Assembly: GCA_963601915.1 (NCBI GenBank)
Contig: CAVCGL010000001.1
Location: 186,001 to 250,000, forward strand
Origin: Butyricicoccus_A sp963601915
GTDB lineage: Bacteria; Bacillota; Clostridia; Oscillospirales; Butyricicoccaceae
DNA: 64,000 bases
Direction: 5' to 3'
The notes below the pieces were generated by a model. That model saw only the letters and a list, made by a program, of their open reading frames with translations. It was not told the origin of the DNA and made no database searches. This document shows, piece after piece, positions 8,406 through 17,005 of the stretch. A program made the translations under genes and the position numbers. How positions within the stretch are numbered: position 1 is the stretch's first letter; the number at the start of each line of letters is the position of its first letter.

Positions 8406-9302
8406 TCAAAAAGCACAGGACGTGCCATGTTGATTTGGGAATTTTGATGAGGTTGTGTGCTGCAAGTAGGTGAGCAAACTGAGCTGAGAGCTGTCAACGG
8501 GTGCACCAAAGCTGTTTAACTCGCAGAGAGAAATCGTTTTGTTTACGCCATGGTAATCGCTGCCGCCGCTGATAAGCAGATGATGCTTGCGCGCTTGCTG
8601 CAATAAAAAGTCGATTTCTTCCTGATTATAGCGGGAATAATAGCATTCTAAACCCTGTAAGCCGCATTGCAGCAGGATATCCAGCTGTTTGATGAATTCT
8701 TCCGGCATCAGATGGCGTTCGCCCTCGCCGCCGAGCGGATGCGCCCAAACGGCGGTTCCGCCTGCTGCGCGAATTGCCGCAATGGCTTTTGCCGCCTCTA
8801 CTTTGTCGTTCGGGGTATGCAGGGTCAAATACTTGTCCATGACCTCTTGGATGGTTGTGCCATAACCGAGCGCAATCAGTGCTTTGGCGAGGTGCGGCTT
8901 TCCTACGCTGGTCATTTGATGAAAGGCGTCCTGCGTTTGTTTTGAAAAAACAATGCCGAATTTTTCTTTCAAATAGTCCAAGCGAAGCTGGAGCTTTTGC
9001 ATCCGCTTGGCATGGCCTTCAATTAAGACATCTTGAAATGCCGGACAGCCTGCGTCGTAGCAGTAGCCGAGAATATGACACTTTTTATACGGAGTAAAGC
9101 AAGAGAACTCCACACCGGGGAAGAAGTGTAAACCGGACAAGTCTAAGGACTGAAGATGCAGGACACCGTCAATGGTGTCATGATCGGTCACAGAGAAATA
9201 GGTGATTTGATGATTGCGGATGTTTGTGAGCAATTGTTCCGCCGAATCGGAACCATCAGAATATATCGTATGAATGTGCAGGTCTGAACGAGCCAAAATC
9301 AC
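8406..9302 (-). CDS. PHP-domain metal-dependent phosphoesterase
   Basis: A 298-residue protein of the PHP family (TrpH/RNase AM/nucleoside 3',5'-bisphosphate phosphatase-like). Metal ligands are visible in DLHIHTIYSDGS (residues 7-18), VTDHDT (38-43), GVEFSC, WAHPLGG and the C-terminal GGSDYHG. Such enzymes hydrolyse phosphoesters of small molecules or RNA ends; the exact substrate cannot be read here. The start is GTG at 9302 with AAGGCAGG upstream. Transcribed towards aspS, but the aspS promoter lies beyond its end, so it is probably a separate unit. Confidence 0.85.
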   Translation of the reverse strand: MILARSDLHIHTIYSDGSDSAEQLLTNIRNHQITYFSVTDHDTIDGVLHLQSLDLSGLHFFPGVEFSCFTPYKKCHILGYCYDAGCPAFQDVLIEGHAKRMQKLQLRLDYLKEKFGIVFSKQTQDAFHQMTSVGKPHLAKALIALGYGTTIQEVMDKYLTLHTPNDKVEAAKAIAAIRAAGGTAVWAHPLGGEGERHLMPEEFIKQLDILLQCGLQGLECYYSRYNQEEIDFLLQQARKHHLLISGGSDYHGVNKTISLCELNSFGAPVDSSQLSLLTYLQHTTSSKFPNQHGTSCAF

Positions 9303-9383
9303 TGCCTGCCTTTCTTATATTTTATGTGTCTAGTTAGTATAACACAAACAAAAAGCAATGTATAGAGACAGTTTTAGGAAAAG

Positions 9384-9418
9384 AAAAAAGCACAAAAACC
9401 GAAGTTTTTGTGCTTTTT
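9384..9418 (-). terminator. Terminator after tRNA-Ser (first copy)
   Basis: AAAAAGCACAAAAAC and its complement GTTTTTGTGCTTTTT around a CGAA loop (9384-9418), immediately 3' of the tRNA on the minus strand. Confidence 0.85.
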
Positions 9419-9419
9419 A

Positions 9420-9510
9420 TGGCGGAGAGTTAGGGATTTGAACCCTAGAACGGCTCATCACCGTTACACGATTTCCAGTCGTGCGCCTTCGACCACTCAG
9501 CCAACTCTCC
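9420..9510 (-). tRNA. tRNA-Ser (GGA), copy 1
   Basis: The acceptor stem GGAGAGT pairs with ACTCTCC, the discriminator is G and CCA is encoded. The anticodon arm CACGA-CTGGAAA-TCGTG gives anticodon GGA (serine UCC/UCU). A long variable arm CGGTGATGAGCCG confirms serine class II shape. The DNA is identical to the copy at 10811-10901. Confidence 0.96.
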
Positions 9511-9604
9511 ATCAATATTTTGTTGTCTGCCTCTCAGCGACGAAAATTATTATACTGCGTGTACATGCAAAAGTCAAGCACTTTTTTGAATTTTTTTGTA
9601 AAAA

Positions 9605-9642
9605 GAGAAAAAGAAAAAGGCAGCAGCGAAATGGCTGCTGCC
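9605..9642 (-). terminator. Terminator of the C39-like protease gene
   Basis: Stem GGCAGCAGC (9619-9627) with GCTGCTGCC (9634-9642), followed on the minus strand by a T-rich tract. Confidence 0.85.
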
Positions 9643-9651
9643 GAAAGGCTT

Positions 9652-10575
9652 TTATGCCTTGCAAATCAGATAGAAATAGTCACAAGCGGCACCGACTGCA
9701 TTTGTCTGTACATTGACAACGCCGTGTACCTCTGTTTCCACTGCATTTGCCTTGCGGACTTCATTGCCGGTCCATTTGTTTTCCGTCCAATATGGGTCAA
9801 CTGCGGTGATAGTAGAAGCATCACCGGATACCAGAGCAACGAAGTGACCGTTATCTGCGAACAGGCCGGTTGCACCGCCGGCAGCGCCGCTCGTATGAGC
9901 CAGTGCCATACCGCCTTCCGAGAGGCACTGCTGCAGCTCGTCCATGGAATTGGAATACTGATAGGTGAATCCGCCCCACTTGGCAGCAGCGGCGTCCAGC
10001 ATCTTCAGCGGATCGGTACCGCCGTCATAACGGGCGCCGGATTCCGTTGCCAGTGCACACATGTTCTCAGAGGTGGCATCCGTGATGCCGCATAAGTTGC
10101 GCAGAATATTGGCAACGCTGACTGGGCAGCAGCCGGAAGTATATATTGTTGCACCTGCCGGACGACCGTCTTTGGTTGTGTACGCAATGTCCGGGTGATT
10201 GGTCTGCAAATCATAAATCGGTGTGGAAACCGGTGGTGCAGATTCTGCCGGTGTCGTGTCTGCATCTGTCTGTGCAGAATCGGCAGACTTTGCTGCCGGT
10301 GCAACATCGGTAGATACAGAGGCGTCAGCAGCGGAAACTGCAGCGGCGTCTGCGCCGGTCTGCTCGGTCAGAGAAGGGGCAGACGGATCCGTGGTTGTCT
10401 GGTTCGCGTAAATCTCATCCAGCTTGGACGGAGAAATCGCAGCCTGTGAAAATAAACTCTTATCTATGGAAATCGGCGATTCACCGGCTGCAAACGCAAC
10501 AGCGACGGTAAGTGTGCCCAAAATACAGACGGAAGAAACAGTTCGGATCAATTTTTTAGATAAATCCGTTGTCAT
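9652..10575 (-). CDS. Secreted C39-like cysteine peptidase family protein
   Basis: A 307-residue protein with a signal peptide (KKLIRTVSSVCILGTLTVAVAFA, cleavage near residue 30), an Ala/Ser/Thr/Asp-rich low-complexity linker (about 40-118), and a C-terminal papain-like fold of the C39-like family. The catalytic Cys is in SGCCPVSVANIL (Cys149 or Cys150), the His in NGHFVALVSG (His244) and the Asp in VDPYW (Asp260). These proteins act outside the cell on peptides; the substrate is unknown. The gene stands alone between two identical tRNA-Ser genes, with its own ribosome site GAAAGGAGATCTTT and terminator. The adjacent Cys-Cys in place of the usual Cys-Gly is a small oddity. Confidence 0.8.
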   Translation of the reverse strand: MTTDLSKKLIRTVSSVCILGTLTVAVAFAAGESPISIDKSLFSQAAISPSKLDEIYANQTTTDPSAPSLTEQTGADAAAVSAADASVSTDVAPAAKSADSAQTDADTTPAESAPPVSTPIYDLQTNHPDIAYTTKDGRPAGATIYTSGCCPVSVANILRNLCGITDATSENMCALATESGARYDGGTDPLKMLDAAAAKWGGFTYQYSNSMDELQQCLSEGGMALAHTSGAAGGATGLFADNGHFVALVSGDASTITAVDPYWTENKWTGNEVRKANAVETEVHGVVNVQTNAVGAACDYFYLICKA

Positions 10576-10775
10576 AAAGATCTCCTTTCAAAATAGAGAT
10601 TACAAACATGAAATTGTTTTGTAATTAAATTGTAATTTATTTTATTCGAAAGTATAGGAGATGTCAAGAGAAAAATGGAAAAAACAAAGAAACTTCACGA
10701 AAATTTCACGGAAATCATAGGAAAATCGAGCAATTGCCGTGTTTTGACAAGTTTTGATGCCTAAAAAGATAAAAC
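10576..10775. other. AT-rich upstream region of the C39-like gene
   Basis: No gene is seen. Close to the start codon is a dyad, ATTACAAA (10600-10607) and TTTGTAAT (10617-10624), with a further TTGTAAT at about 10629, an operator-like arrangement without a recognised regulator. Confidence 0.35.
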
Positions 10776-10809
10776 AAAAAAGACTCGAAGCGAACTTCAA
10801 GTCTTTTTT
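10776..10809 (-). terminator. Terminator after the tRNA-Gln/tRNA-Ser pair
   Basis: AAAAAAGACTCGAAG and CTTCAAGTCTTTTTT around CGAA, next to the 3' end of the second tRNA-Ser; one mismatch in the stem. Confidence 0.85.
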
Positions 10810-10810
10810 A

Positions 10811-10901
10811 TGGCGGAGAGTTAGGGATTTGAACCCTAGAACGGCTCATCACCGTTACACGATTTCCAGTCGTGCGCCTTCGACCACTCAGCCAACTCTC
10901 C
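10811..10901 (-). tRNA. tRNA-Ser (GGA), copy 2
   Basis: Identical to the copy at 9420-9510 through the whole tRNA, with CCA encoded and anticodon GGA. Transcribed after tRNA-Gln, three bases apart. Confidence 0.96.
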
Positions 10902-10904
10902 ATA

Positions 10905-10978
10905 TGGTTGCCGAAGAAGGATTCGAACCCTCACAAACAGAGTCAGAGTCTGTCGTGCTACCCTTACACAATTCGGCA
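10905..10978 (-). tRNA. tRNA-Gln (CTG)
   Basis: Acceptor TGCCGAA/TTCGGCA, discriminator A, CCA encoded. Anticodon arm ACAGA-CTCTGAC-TCTGT gives CTG, decoding CAG. The T arm carries GGGTTCGAATCC. Confidence 0.94.
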
Positions 10979-11213
10979 ATGTTTTTTGTTTTGTCATTTC
11001 TTGCGAACCAACGAATATTATTATACTCATGTTGGGGTAGAATGTCAAGAAAAAATCTAAAAAAATTTATGAAAAATTTGCACAAAAAAAGAGAAATTTT
11101 GATGAACCTGAGGATGGAAAAAGCATAAAAGACAGGGTATAATAAATCACGATACAAAATAAAGACAAAAAATCTATGTATGAATCTGTTTCGACGTTAC
11201 TTTGGAGGAACTC

Positions 11214-13031
11214 ATGGTAAGAAATGATTTAAGAAACATCGCAATCATCGCGCACGTTGACCACGGCAAGACGACGCTGGTTGACCAGATGCTGAAGCAG
11301 GGCGGTGCTTTCCGTGCCAATCAGGTAGTGGAAGACCGTGTCATGGACAGCAACGACCTGGAGCGTGAGCGTGGCATTACGATTCTGGCAAAGAATACTT
11401 CCGTACATTATAAAGATACGAAGATCAATATTGTAGATACTCCGGGTCATGCTGACTTCTCCGGCGAGGTCGAGCGTATCCTGAAGATGGTAGACGGCGT
11501 TATCCTGCTGGTCGATGCCTTTGAGGGCCCGATGCCGCAGACCCGTTTCGTTCTGGAGAAGGCGCTGGAGTTTGGTCATAAGATCATTATTGTTGTCAAT
11601 AAGATTGACCGTCCGGACGCTCGTCTGGCAGATGTCGGCGATGAGGTTCTGGAACTGCTGCTGACACTGGACGCTTCGGATGAGCAGCTGGACAGCCCGA
11701 TTCTGTACTGCTCTGGTCGTGACGGCACGGCAAGCCTGTCTCCGAACACCCCGGGCGAAGATCTGACCCCGCTGTTTGAGACCATTCTGGAGCATATTCC
11801 GGCACCGCACGTGGATACCGAAGGCTCGCTGCAGATGCTGGTATCTTCTATTGATTACAGCGACTACGTTGGCCGTATCGCCATCGGTCGTGTAGAGCGC
11901 GGCACTATGCATGTCGGCCAGGATTTGATGGTCTGCAACTATAACCATCATGATAAGCCGTACAAGGCAAAGGCTGTATCTATGTACACCATTGACAGCT
12001 TGGGCCATACTCCGGTAGATGAGATCTCTGCTGGCGATATTGTTTGTGTATCCGGCATTGAAAACGTCACGATCGGTGATACCCTGTGCGATCCGGAGAA
12101 TCCAAAGCCGCTGCCGTTCGTGAAGATTTCGGAGCCGACCGTAGAAATGTATTTCTCTGTCAACAATTCTCCGTTTGCCGGCCGCGAGGGCAAGTTTGTC
12201 ACCTCTCGTCAGCTGCGCGAGCGTCTGCATCGTGAGCTGCTCAAGGACGTATCCCTGCGCGTACACGAGACTGACAATACCGACACCTTCCGTGTAGCAG
12301 GTCGCGGCGAGATGCATCTGTCCATCCTGATTGAGACTCTGCGTCGTGAGGGTTACGAATTCCAGGTAGGCGCACCGCGTGCCCTGTTCAAGACCATCGA
12401 CGGCAAGAAGTACGAGCCGATTGAGCGCATGGTAGCAGACGTTCCAGCAGATGCTGTCGGTGCGGTTATGGAAAAGATGGGATCCCGTAAGGGTGAACTG
12501 CAGCACATGGCACCGCAGGGCGACCGTATGCGCATTGAATTCCTGGTTCCGGCTCGCGGCCTGTTTGGCTATAAGACCGAATTCCTGACCGATACCAAGG
12601 GCGAAGGCATCCTCAGCTCGGTATTCTATGATTATATGCCGTACAAGGGTGAAATATCCAAGCGTTCCACCGGCTCTCTGATTGCGTTTGAGACCGGCAC
12701 CGCGGTTGCTTATGGTCTGTTCAACGCACAGGAGCGTGGACAGCTGTTTATTGGACCGGGCACAGAAGTATATGAAGGCATGATTATCGGTTCTTCTCCG
12801 AAGAACGAAGACATGGCTGTCAATGTCTGCAAGAAGAAGCAGCTGACCAATATGCGTTCTGCCGGTGCAGATGATGCACTGCGTCTGGTTCCGCCGCGCA
12901 AGATGTCCATTGAGGAAGCAATGGAGTTCATCGGCGACGATGAGATGATTGAAGTAACACCGGAAAGCATTCGTATGCGCAAGGCAATTCTGTCGAATAC
13001 CGAGCGTCTGAAGAAGCTGAAGGGTAAGTAA
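11214..13031 (+). CDS. typA: Ribosome-associated GTPase TypA/BipA
   Basis: A 605-residue translational GTPase of the EF-G/LepA superfamily that acts in 50S assembly and stress adaptation. The P-loop AHVDHGKT is at residues 13-20, switch region ERERGITI and DTPGHADF follow, and NKIDRP gives the guanine-specificity motif. The C-terminal part has the TypA-specific stretch FVPPRGLFGYKTEFLTDTKG-like (here VPARGLFGYKTEFL). The ATG at 11214 is chosen because GGAGGAAC lies just before it; an in-frame TTG at 11202 overlaps that site. ridA follows 16 bases later. A TATAAT at about 11138 may be its -10 box. The 10979-11213 gap holds no gene. Confidence 0.96.
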   Translation: MVRNDLRNIAIIAHVDHGKTTLVDQMLKQGGAFRANQVVEDRVMDSNDLERERGITILAKNTSVHYKDTKINIVDTPGHADFSGEVERILKMVDGVILLVDAFEGPMPQTRFVLEKALEFGHKIIIVVNKIDRPDARLADVGDEVLELLLTLDASDEQLDSPILYCSGRDGTASLSPNTPGEDLTPLFETILEHIPAPHVDTEGSLQMLVSSIDYSDYVGRIAIGRVERGTMHVGQDLMVCNYNHHDKPYKAKAVSMYTIDSLGHTPVDEISAGDIVCVSGIENVTIGDTLCDPENPKPLPFVKISEPTVEMYFSVNNSPFAGREGKFVTSRQLRERLHRELLKDVSLRVHETDNTDTFRVAGRGEMHLSILIETLRREGYEFQVGAPRALFKTIDGKKYEPIERMVADVPADAVGAVMEKMGSRKGELQHMAPQGDRMRIEFLVPARGLFGYKTEFLTDTKGEGILSSVFYDYMPYKGEISKRSTGSLIAFETGTAVAYGLFNAQERGQLFIGPGTEVYEGMIIGSSPKNEDMAVNVCKKKQLTNMRSAGADDALRLVPPRKMSIEEAMEFIGDDEMIEVTPESIRMRKAILSNTERLKKLKGK

Positions 13032-13047
13032 AGAAAAGGAGTGTTCT

Positions 13048-13428
13048 ATGATGAAGAACGTAATTTCGACTTCTAATGCACCGGCTGCAATCGGCCCGTA
13101 TTCTCAGGCGATTGAGACCGACGGCTATGTATTCACCTCCGGTCAGATTCCGATCAATCCGGCTACCGGCGAGGTAGAGGGCAAGACCATTGAGGAACAG
13201 ACCGAACAAGTTATGAAGAATATCGGCGCACTGCTGGAGGCTTCTGGTCTGACGTTTGCAAACGTTGTTAAGACTACCTGCTTCTTGGCTGATTTGAATG
13301 ATTTTGCTGCATTCAATGCGGTATATGCAAAGTATTTTCCGAATGAAGCTCCGGCTCGTTCCTGCTTTGCTGTTGCAGGTCTGCCGAAGGGCGCAAAGCT
13401 CGAAGTAGAGACCATCTGCATCAAGTAA
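13048..13428 (+). CDS. ridA: RidA family enamine/imine deaminase
   Basis: A 126-residue YjgF/YER057c/UK114 protein that hydrolyses reactive enamine intermediates released by PLP enzymes. Family motifs are APAAIGPYSQAI near the start, FTSGQIPINPATGE, and the C-terminal ARSCFAVAGLPKGAKLEVETI with the conserved Arg. It sits 16 bases after typA with its own AAAGGAGTG site and is closed by a terminator, so the two are probably cotranscribed. The second of two adjacent ATGs could equally be the start. Confidence 0.94.
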   Translation: MMKNVISTSNAPAAIGPYSQAIETDGYVFTSGQIPINPATGEVEGKTIEEQTEQVMKNIGALLEASGLTFANVVKTTCFLADLNDFAAFNAVYAKYFPNEAPARSCFAVAGLPKGAKLEVETICIK

Positions 13429-13442
13429 ATAGAACGGTACTC

Positions 13443-13487
13443 ATTCCGGCTGTCTGTGACGTGTTCACGGATAGCCGGAATTTTTTT
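13443..13487 (+). terminator. Terminator after ridA
   Basis: A 17-base near-perfect stem, ATTCCGGCTGTCTGTGA with TCACGGATAGCCGGAAT, followed by a seven-T run. Confidence 0.9.
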
Positions 13488-13557
13488 GTTTTGGGTCAAT
13501 CATTTTATGCGCGGCATCCGTTGTAATAAGTGAAGGGACGCCTTCAGGAGGTGTATC

Positions 13558-14082
13558 TTGACGCGTGAAGATCAATTGATAAAACGAATCACAGATGGAG
13601 ACGCATCGGCGATGGAAGAACTCATCCAGATGTATTATCCGGAACTGCTGCGGTATTGCCGCTGGCATACACCGGACAGACAAAGTGCAGAAGATGCCGT
13701 ACACGAGACCTTTTTAAAGCTCCTGCGGCATTGGAATAGCTACATACACAGAGGAAAATTTCGAGCATATCTCTATCGCATGGCAGCCAATGTCTGTACG
13801 GATATGTATCGCAGCCATTGGCATACAGACATTTCGCTGCCGGAAGGTCTGACAACACAAGAGAATGGCTATCAGCAGGCGGAACAGGAGGCGGATTTTC
13901 TGCGTTTGACGGCGCTGCTGCCGGAACAACAGCGGGAGTTGATTATTTTGCGTTATGCACAGCAGTTCAAGTTGCGGGAGATTGCACAGATAACAGGCCT
14001 GCCGCTGCGAACTGTACAATCTCGCCTGCGAGCGGCACTCAAAACACTGAAATCCAAATTGTCGGAAGGAGGATGGCAATGA
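13558..14082 (+). CDS. RNA polymerase sigma factor, ECF type
   Basis: A 174-residue sigma-70 family protein. Region 2 is at about residues 20-85 (MYYPELLRYCRWHTPDRQSAEDAVHETFLKLL and FRAYLYRMAANVCTDMYR) and region 4 at about 115-168 (LLPEQQRELIILRYAQQFKLREIAQITGLPLRTVQSRLRAALK). The start is TTG at 13558 with AGGAGG seven bases before. The stop overlaps the next start as ATGA, so it is coupled to a membrane protein and an ABC exporter. This arrangement fits an envelope-stress or peptide-antibiotic response, with the membrane protein as possible anti-sigma; that role is inferred. Confidence 0.88.
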   Translation: MTREDQLIKRITDGDASAMEELIQMYYPELLRYCRWHTPDRQSAEDAVHETFLKLLRHWNSYIHRGKFRAYLYRMAANVCTDMYRSHWHTDISLPEGLTTQENGYQQAEQEADFLRLTALLPEQQRELIILRYAQQFKLREIAQITGLPLRTVQSRLRAALKTLKSKLSEGGWQ

Positions 14083-14822
14083 AAAATTTTGAAAAACGGC
14101 TGTCTGAAGCACTTCGGACGCGTGAACAACCAAATGCAGAACAAGTACAGCGAACCGTCATGGCAGCACAAAACATGGCGGTGGAACATCCGCCGCGGAA
14201 TCATCGAAGATGGTTTTCTTTTCTGATCGTACAGGCACGGTTTTCTGGTGTCTCTATGTGGCTGTGGCAGATTCTTGTGTTAGCGGCATTGCTTGGCTGC
14301 ATGTACAACGGCGCGTTGTCTGCCTATCCGTATGTATCGCTCATGGGATGTGGTGTTGCGGCAATTACTGCAGTGCTGCCGATGCTATATCGAACCATTC
14401 GGTATCAAATGATGGAAATCGAATTGCCGTGCTATTATTCCGGCGCACAGCAGCTGGCCGCGCGGTTGATTTTTGCAGGAATCGGCATGGCAGTGACGCT
14501 AAGCGTTGCGATTGTATGTGCTGCGCACCATACATGGTTCAGTTTGGGCTGCATTGTTATGTATGTACTCTTTCCTGCTCTGCTTACCATGTGCGGTGAT
14601 TTGCTGCTGCTGGCACATGCCGCAGGGGGGAAATTGCCGTTGTATGCAGCGGTTTGGACGAGCATCGTGTTGGTGTTTCTGCTTTGCTGGCACCGCAGCC
14701 GGATTGCGGCCGAATTTCACATAGGATATGTGGGTGTGTTTGCTGCATTGCTGTTTATCTGTGGTGTACAGCTTTGGAACTTGATAAAAAAGGGAGGAAT
14801 GATGTATGGAATTGCGTATTGA
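14079..14822 (+). CDS. Integral membrane protein of the ECF operon
   Basis: A 247-residue protein not assigned to a family. An N-terminal soluble stretch of about 55 residues (MKNFEKRLSEALRTREQPNAEQVQRTV) precedes about six hydrophobic segments, beginning WLWQILVLAALLGCMY and ending FAALLFICGVQLW. The ATG overlaps the sigma factor stop (ATGA), and the 3' end overlaps the ABC ATPase start by 17 bases, so translation is coupled in both directions. A cytoplasmic N-terminus plus membrane part after a sigma gene is the layout of an anti-sigma factor, but no classical anti-sigma motif is visible. It could instead be a transporter subunit. Confidence 0.75.
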   Translation: MKNFEKRLSEALRTREQPNAEQVQRTVMAAQNMAVEHPPRNHRRWFSFLIVQARFSGVSMWLWQILVLAALLGCMYNGALSAYPYVSLMGCGVAAITAVLPMLYRTIRYQMMEIELPCYYSGAQQLAARLIFAGIGMAVTLSVAIVCAAHHTWFSLGCIVMYVLFPALLTMCGDLLLLAHAAGGKLPLYAAVWTSIVLVFLLCWHRSRIAAEFHIGYVGVFAALLFICGVQLWNLIKKGGMMYGIAY

Positions 14823-15684
14823 TCATATGACCAAACAATTTAAAGACAAACGAGCGGTTAACGATGTCAGTTTAAAGCTGACACCCGGCGTATGGGGCTT
14901 GCTGGGCGCGAACGGCGCGGGCAAGACGACCCTGATGCGCATGGTTGCGGGTATTTTACAGCCGACCAAAGGCGAGATTTATTATGACGGCATAGAGATT
15001 GGTACATTGGGCGCAGCGTGGCGCGATGTGTTTGGTTATCTGCCGCAGGAGTTCGGATTTTATCCGGAGTTCACGGTAAAAAATTATCTGGAATACATGG
15101 CGGCACTCAAAGGGCTGACGAAAACAGATACAAAAAAGCGCATCAATGATTTGCTGGAGCTGTTAACGCTGTCTGAGGTGAGAAATAAAAAGATTGCCAA
15201 GCTGTCCGGCGGCATGAAGCGCCGAGTTGGCATTGCACAGGCGCTGCTCAATGAGCCGGAGGTTTTATTTTTGGACGAACCGACCAGTGGACTGGACCCA
15301 GGAGAGCGCGTGCGGTTCCGGAATTTGCTGTCCGAATTTGCCCATGACCGCATTGTGCTGATTTCGACGCATATTGTGTCGGATGTCGAGTATATCGCAA
15401 CGCAAAATGCCGTCATGAAAGATGGTTCGATTATCGCGTCCGGAACGACAGAACAACTGGTACAGCAGATGAATGGGAAGGTTTGGAATGCGAGAATCCG
15501 ACCGGAAGAGGTGTCACGATGGGAGCAACAGCTATGCGTTGTCAGCCTGCGCAATGAAGAAGACGGCAGTATTTCTATTCGCTATTTGGCGGAGAAACCG
15601 GAAGTTCCACAGTCTCAAAATATACAGCCGCGTCTGGAGGATTTGTATTTGTGGCTGTTTCCGCACACGGAAAGAGAGGGGTAA
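14806..15684 (+). CDS. ABC transporter ATP-binding protein
   Basis: A 292-residue ATPase with Walker A GANGAGKT (residues 34-41), signature LSGGM (132-136), Walker B VLFLDEP (152-158) and H-loop STHIV. It resembles the BcrA/CcmA-type ATPases of drug, peptide or sodium exporters. About 75 residues follow the ATPase core, as in that group. It starts within the upstream membrane gene and is followed three bases later by its permease. Substrate unknown. Confidence 0.93.
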   Translation: MELRIDHMTKQFKDKRAVNDVSLKLTPGVWGLLGANGAGKTTLMRMVAGILQPTKGEIYYDGIEIGTLGAAWRDVFGYLPQEFGFYPEFTVKNYLEYMAALKGLTKTDTKKRINDLLELLTLSEVRNKKIAKLSGGMKRRVGIAQALLNEPEVLFLDEPTSGLDPGERVRFRNLLSEFAHDRIVLISTHIVSDVEYIATQNAVMKDGSIIASGTTEQLVQQMNGKVWNARIRPEEVSRWEQQLCVVSLRNEEDGSISIRYLAEKPEVPQSQNIQPRLEDLYLWLFPHTEREG

Positions 15685-15687
15685 CTG

Positions 15688-16923
15688 ATGCGATTATTGC
15701 AATTGGAGCTCAAGCGCGCGGTAAGTTCCCGTGCGACAAAATGTATTTTGGCGTTGGCATTGGTGCTGTCGCTCGTGATGGCATGGCTGCCGGTGTCATA
15801 TGTCAGATTGTATTCATCGGAGGGTTCTGAAATCACCGGTTTGCAAGCAGTGCAGGAGATCAAACAACTGTCTGCGCCGTACAGCGGCGAAGTGACAGCG
15901 GAAAAGGTGCAAAAAGCTCTGGCAGAGTACCAAGGGGTAGTAAGACAATATGGAGACATCAATAGGGAAGATTTTCCGATGGATGTGTATTATCAGAAAA
16001 TTTTTCCAGAAGCTCCGTTGGTCAGGCGCCTGATTGAGATCAATGCCGATGCACAGGGACTCGCGCCGGAGGTTACACAGCTGACAAATCAAGATGCCAA
16101 GAACTTTTACAAACAGTGTAGAACGCACATTAGTGATTTGATGCATTTAGAGCAGCATGACCATCCGGAGGCACAGGAACAGGCAAAACAGATGTACAAC
16201 AAAGTACCGCAGCCGTTTTTCTATTATCCGGGATATACAATGGATGCGTTGGAATATGTTGGGATGTATGTTTTTCTGTTGGTGTTTTTGTGCACACTGA
16301 TTGCCGCGCCGACCTTTTCTGCGGAGTATCAGACCGGTGCGGATGATATTTTGCGCTGCACGAAACATGGCCGCAAGAGACTGGCGGTAACAAAAATCAC
16401 GGCAGCAATGCTGATTTTTATTGCGGTATTTGCCGTGTGCATGACGATTTTTACCGTACTTTCCAATTCTCTGTTTGGCTGGGAATGCAGAAAAACATCC
16501 CTGCAAGTGATTCAGTCGGCGGCAACCCTGTTTTCCGGCACAGTCGGAGAGGCGCAAAATGCCATTACGACGATGGGACTTGTGACGCTGCTTGCTGTCA
16601 GCAGTTTTACCTTGTTCGTGTCCAGCGTCAGTCGTTCTAATGTCAAAGCGCTGGGCATTTCATTGGTATTTTTGCTTGCGCCGTCTTTGCTGTATATGTT
16701 CGGCGGCGGAAATTTGACCGCGTGGATTGCCCGTATTTTACCGGCTGGTGGTGTTGGTATGAATAATAGCTATACCTATACGATATACAATTTTGAATTT
16801 TTGCATCTTGGCAAGACGATCAGCGTTTGGCCGGCGCATGTGATGCTGGTGTGTGAGCTTGTGGCGATCCCTTTGTTTTTATTCCTGACGGTACGGTGTT
16901 ATCAGAAACATATTGCCAAATAA
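15688..16923 (+). CDS. ABC transporter permease
   Basis: A 411-residue membrane protein. One N-terminal membrane segment (KCILALALVLSLVMAWLPV) is followed by an external domain of about 170 residues, then five or so further segments (VFLLVFLCTLIAAPTF, ITAAMLIFIAVFAVCMTIF, LVTLLAVSSFTLFVSSV, LGISLVFLLAPSLLYMF, VMLVCELVAIPLFLFL). This is the ABC-2 exporter layout with a large extracytoplasmic loop. Last gene of the sigma factor operon. The ligand is not predictable; lantibiotic or cell-envelope substrates are typical for such sets. Confidence 0.85.
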   Translation: MRLLQLELKRAVSSRATKCILALALVLSLVMAWLPVSYVRLYSSEGSEITGLQAVQEIKQLSAPYSGEVTAEKVQKALAEYQGVVRQYGDINREDFPMDVYYQKIFPEAPLVRRLIEINADAQGLAPEVTQLTNQDAKNFYKQCRTHISDLMHLEQHDHPEAQEQAKQMYNKVPQPFFYYPGYTMDALEYVGMYVFLLVFLCTLIAAPTFSAEYQTGADDILRCTKHGRKRLAVTKITAAMLIFIAVFAVCMTIFTVLSNSLFGWECRKTSLQVIQSAATLFSGTVGEAQNAITTMGLVTLLAVSSFTLFVSSVSRSNVKALGISLVFLLAPSLLYMFGGGNLTAWIARILPAGGVGMNNSYTYTIYNFEFLHLGKTISVWPAHVMLVCELVAIPLFLFLTVRCYQKHIAK

Positions 16924-16929
16924 CCTGCG

Positions 16930-16958
16930 TTGCAATGCCATCGGGAATGCTTTATAAT
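16930..16958 (+). promoter_or_regulatory. Promoter of the 17006 gene
   Basis: TTGCAA (16930-16935) and TATAAT (16953-16958) with a 17-base spacer. Confidence 0.7.
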
Positions 16959-17005
16959 GAAGCATATAACCGATTATTTGTAAACGCAGCAAAGGAGAAA
17001 ACCAT

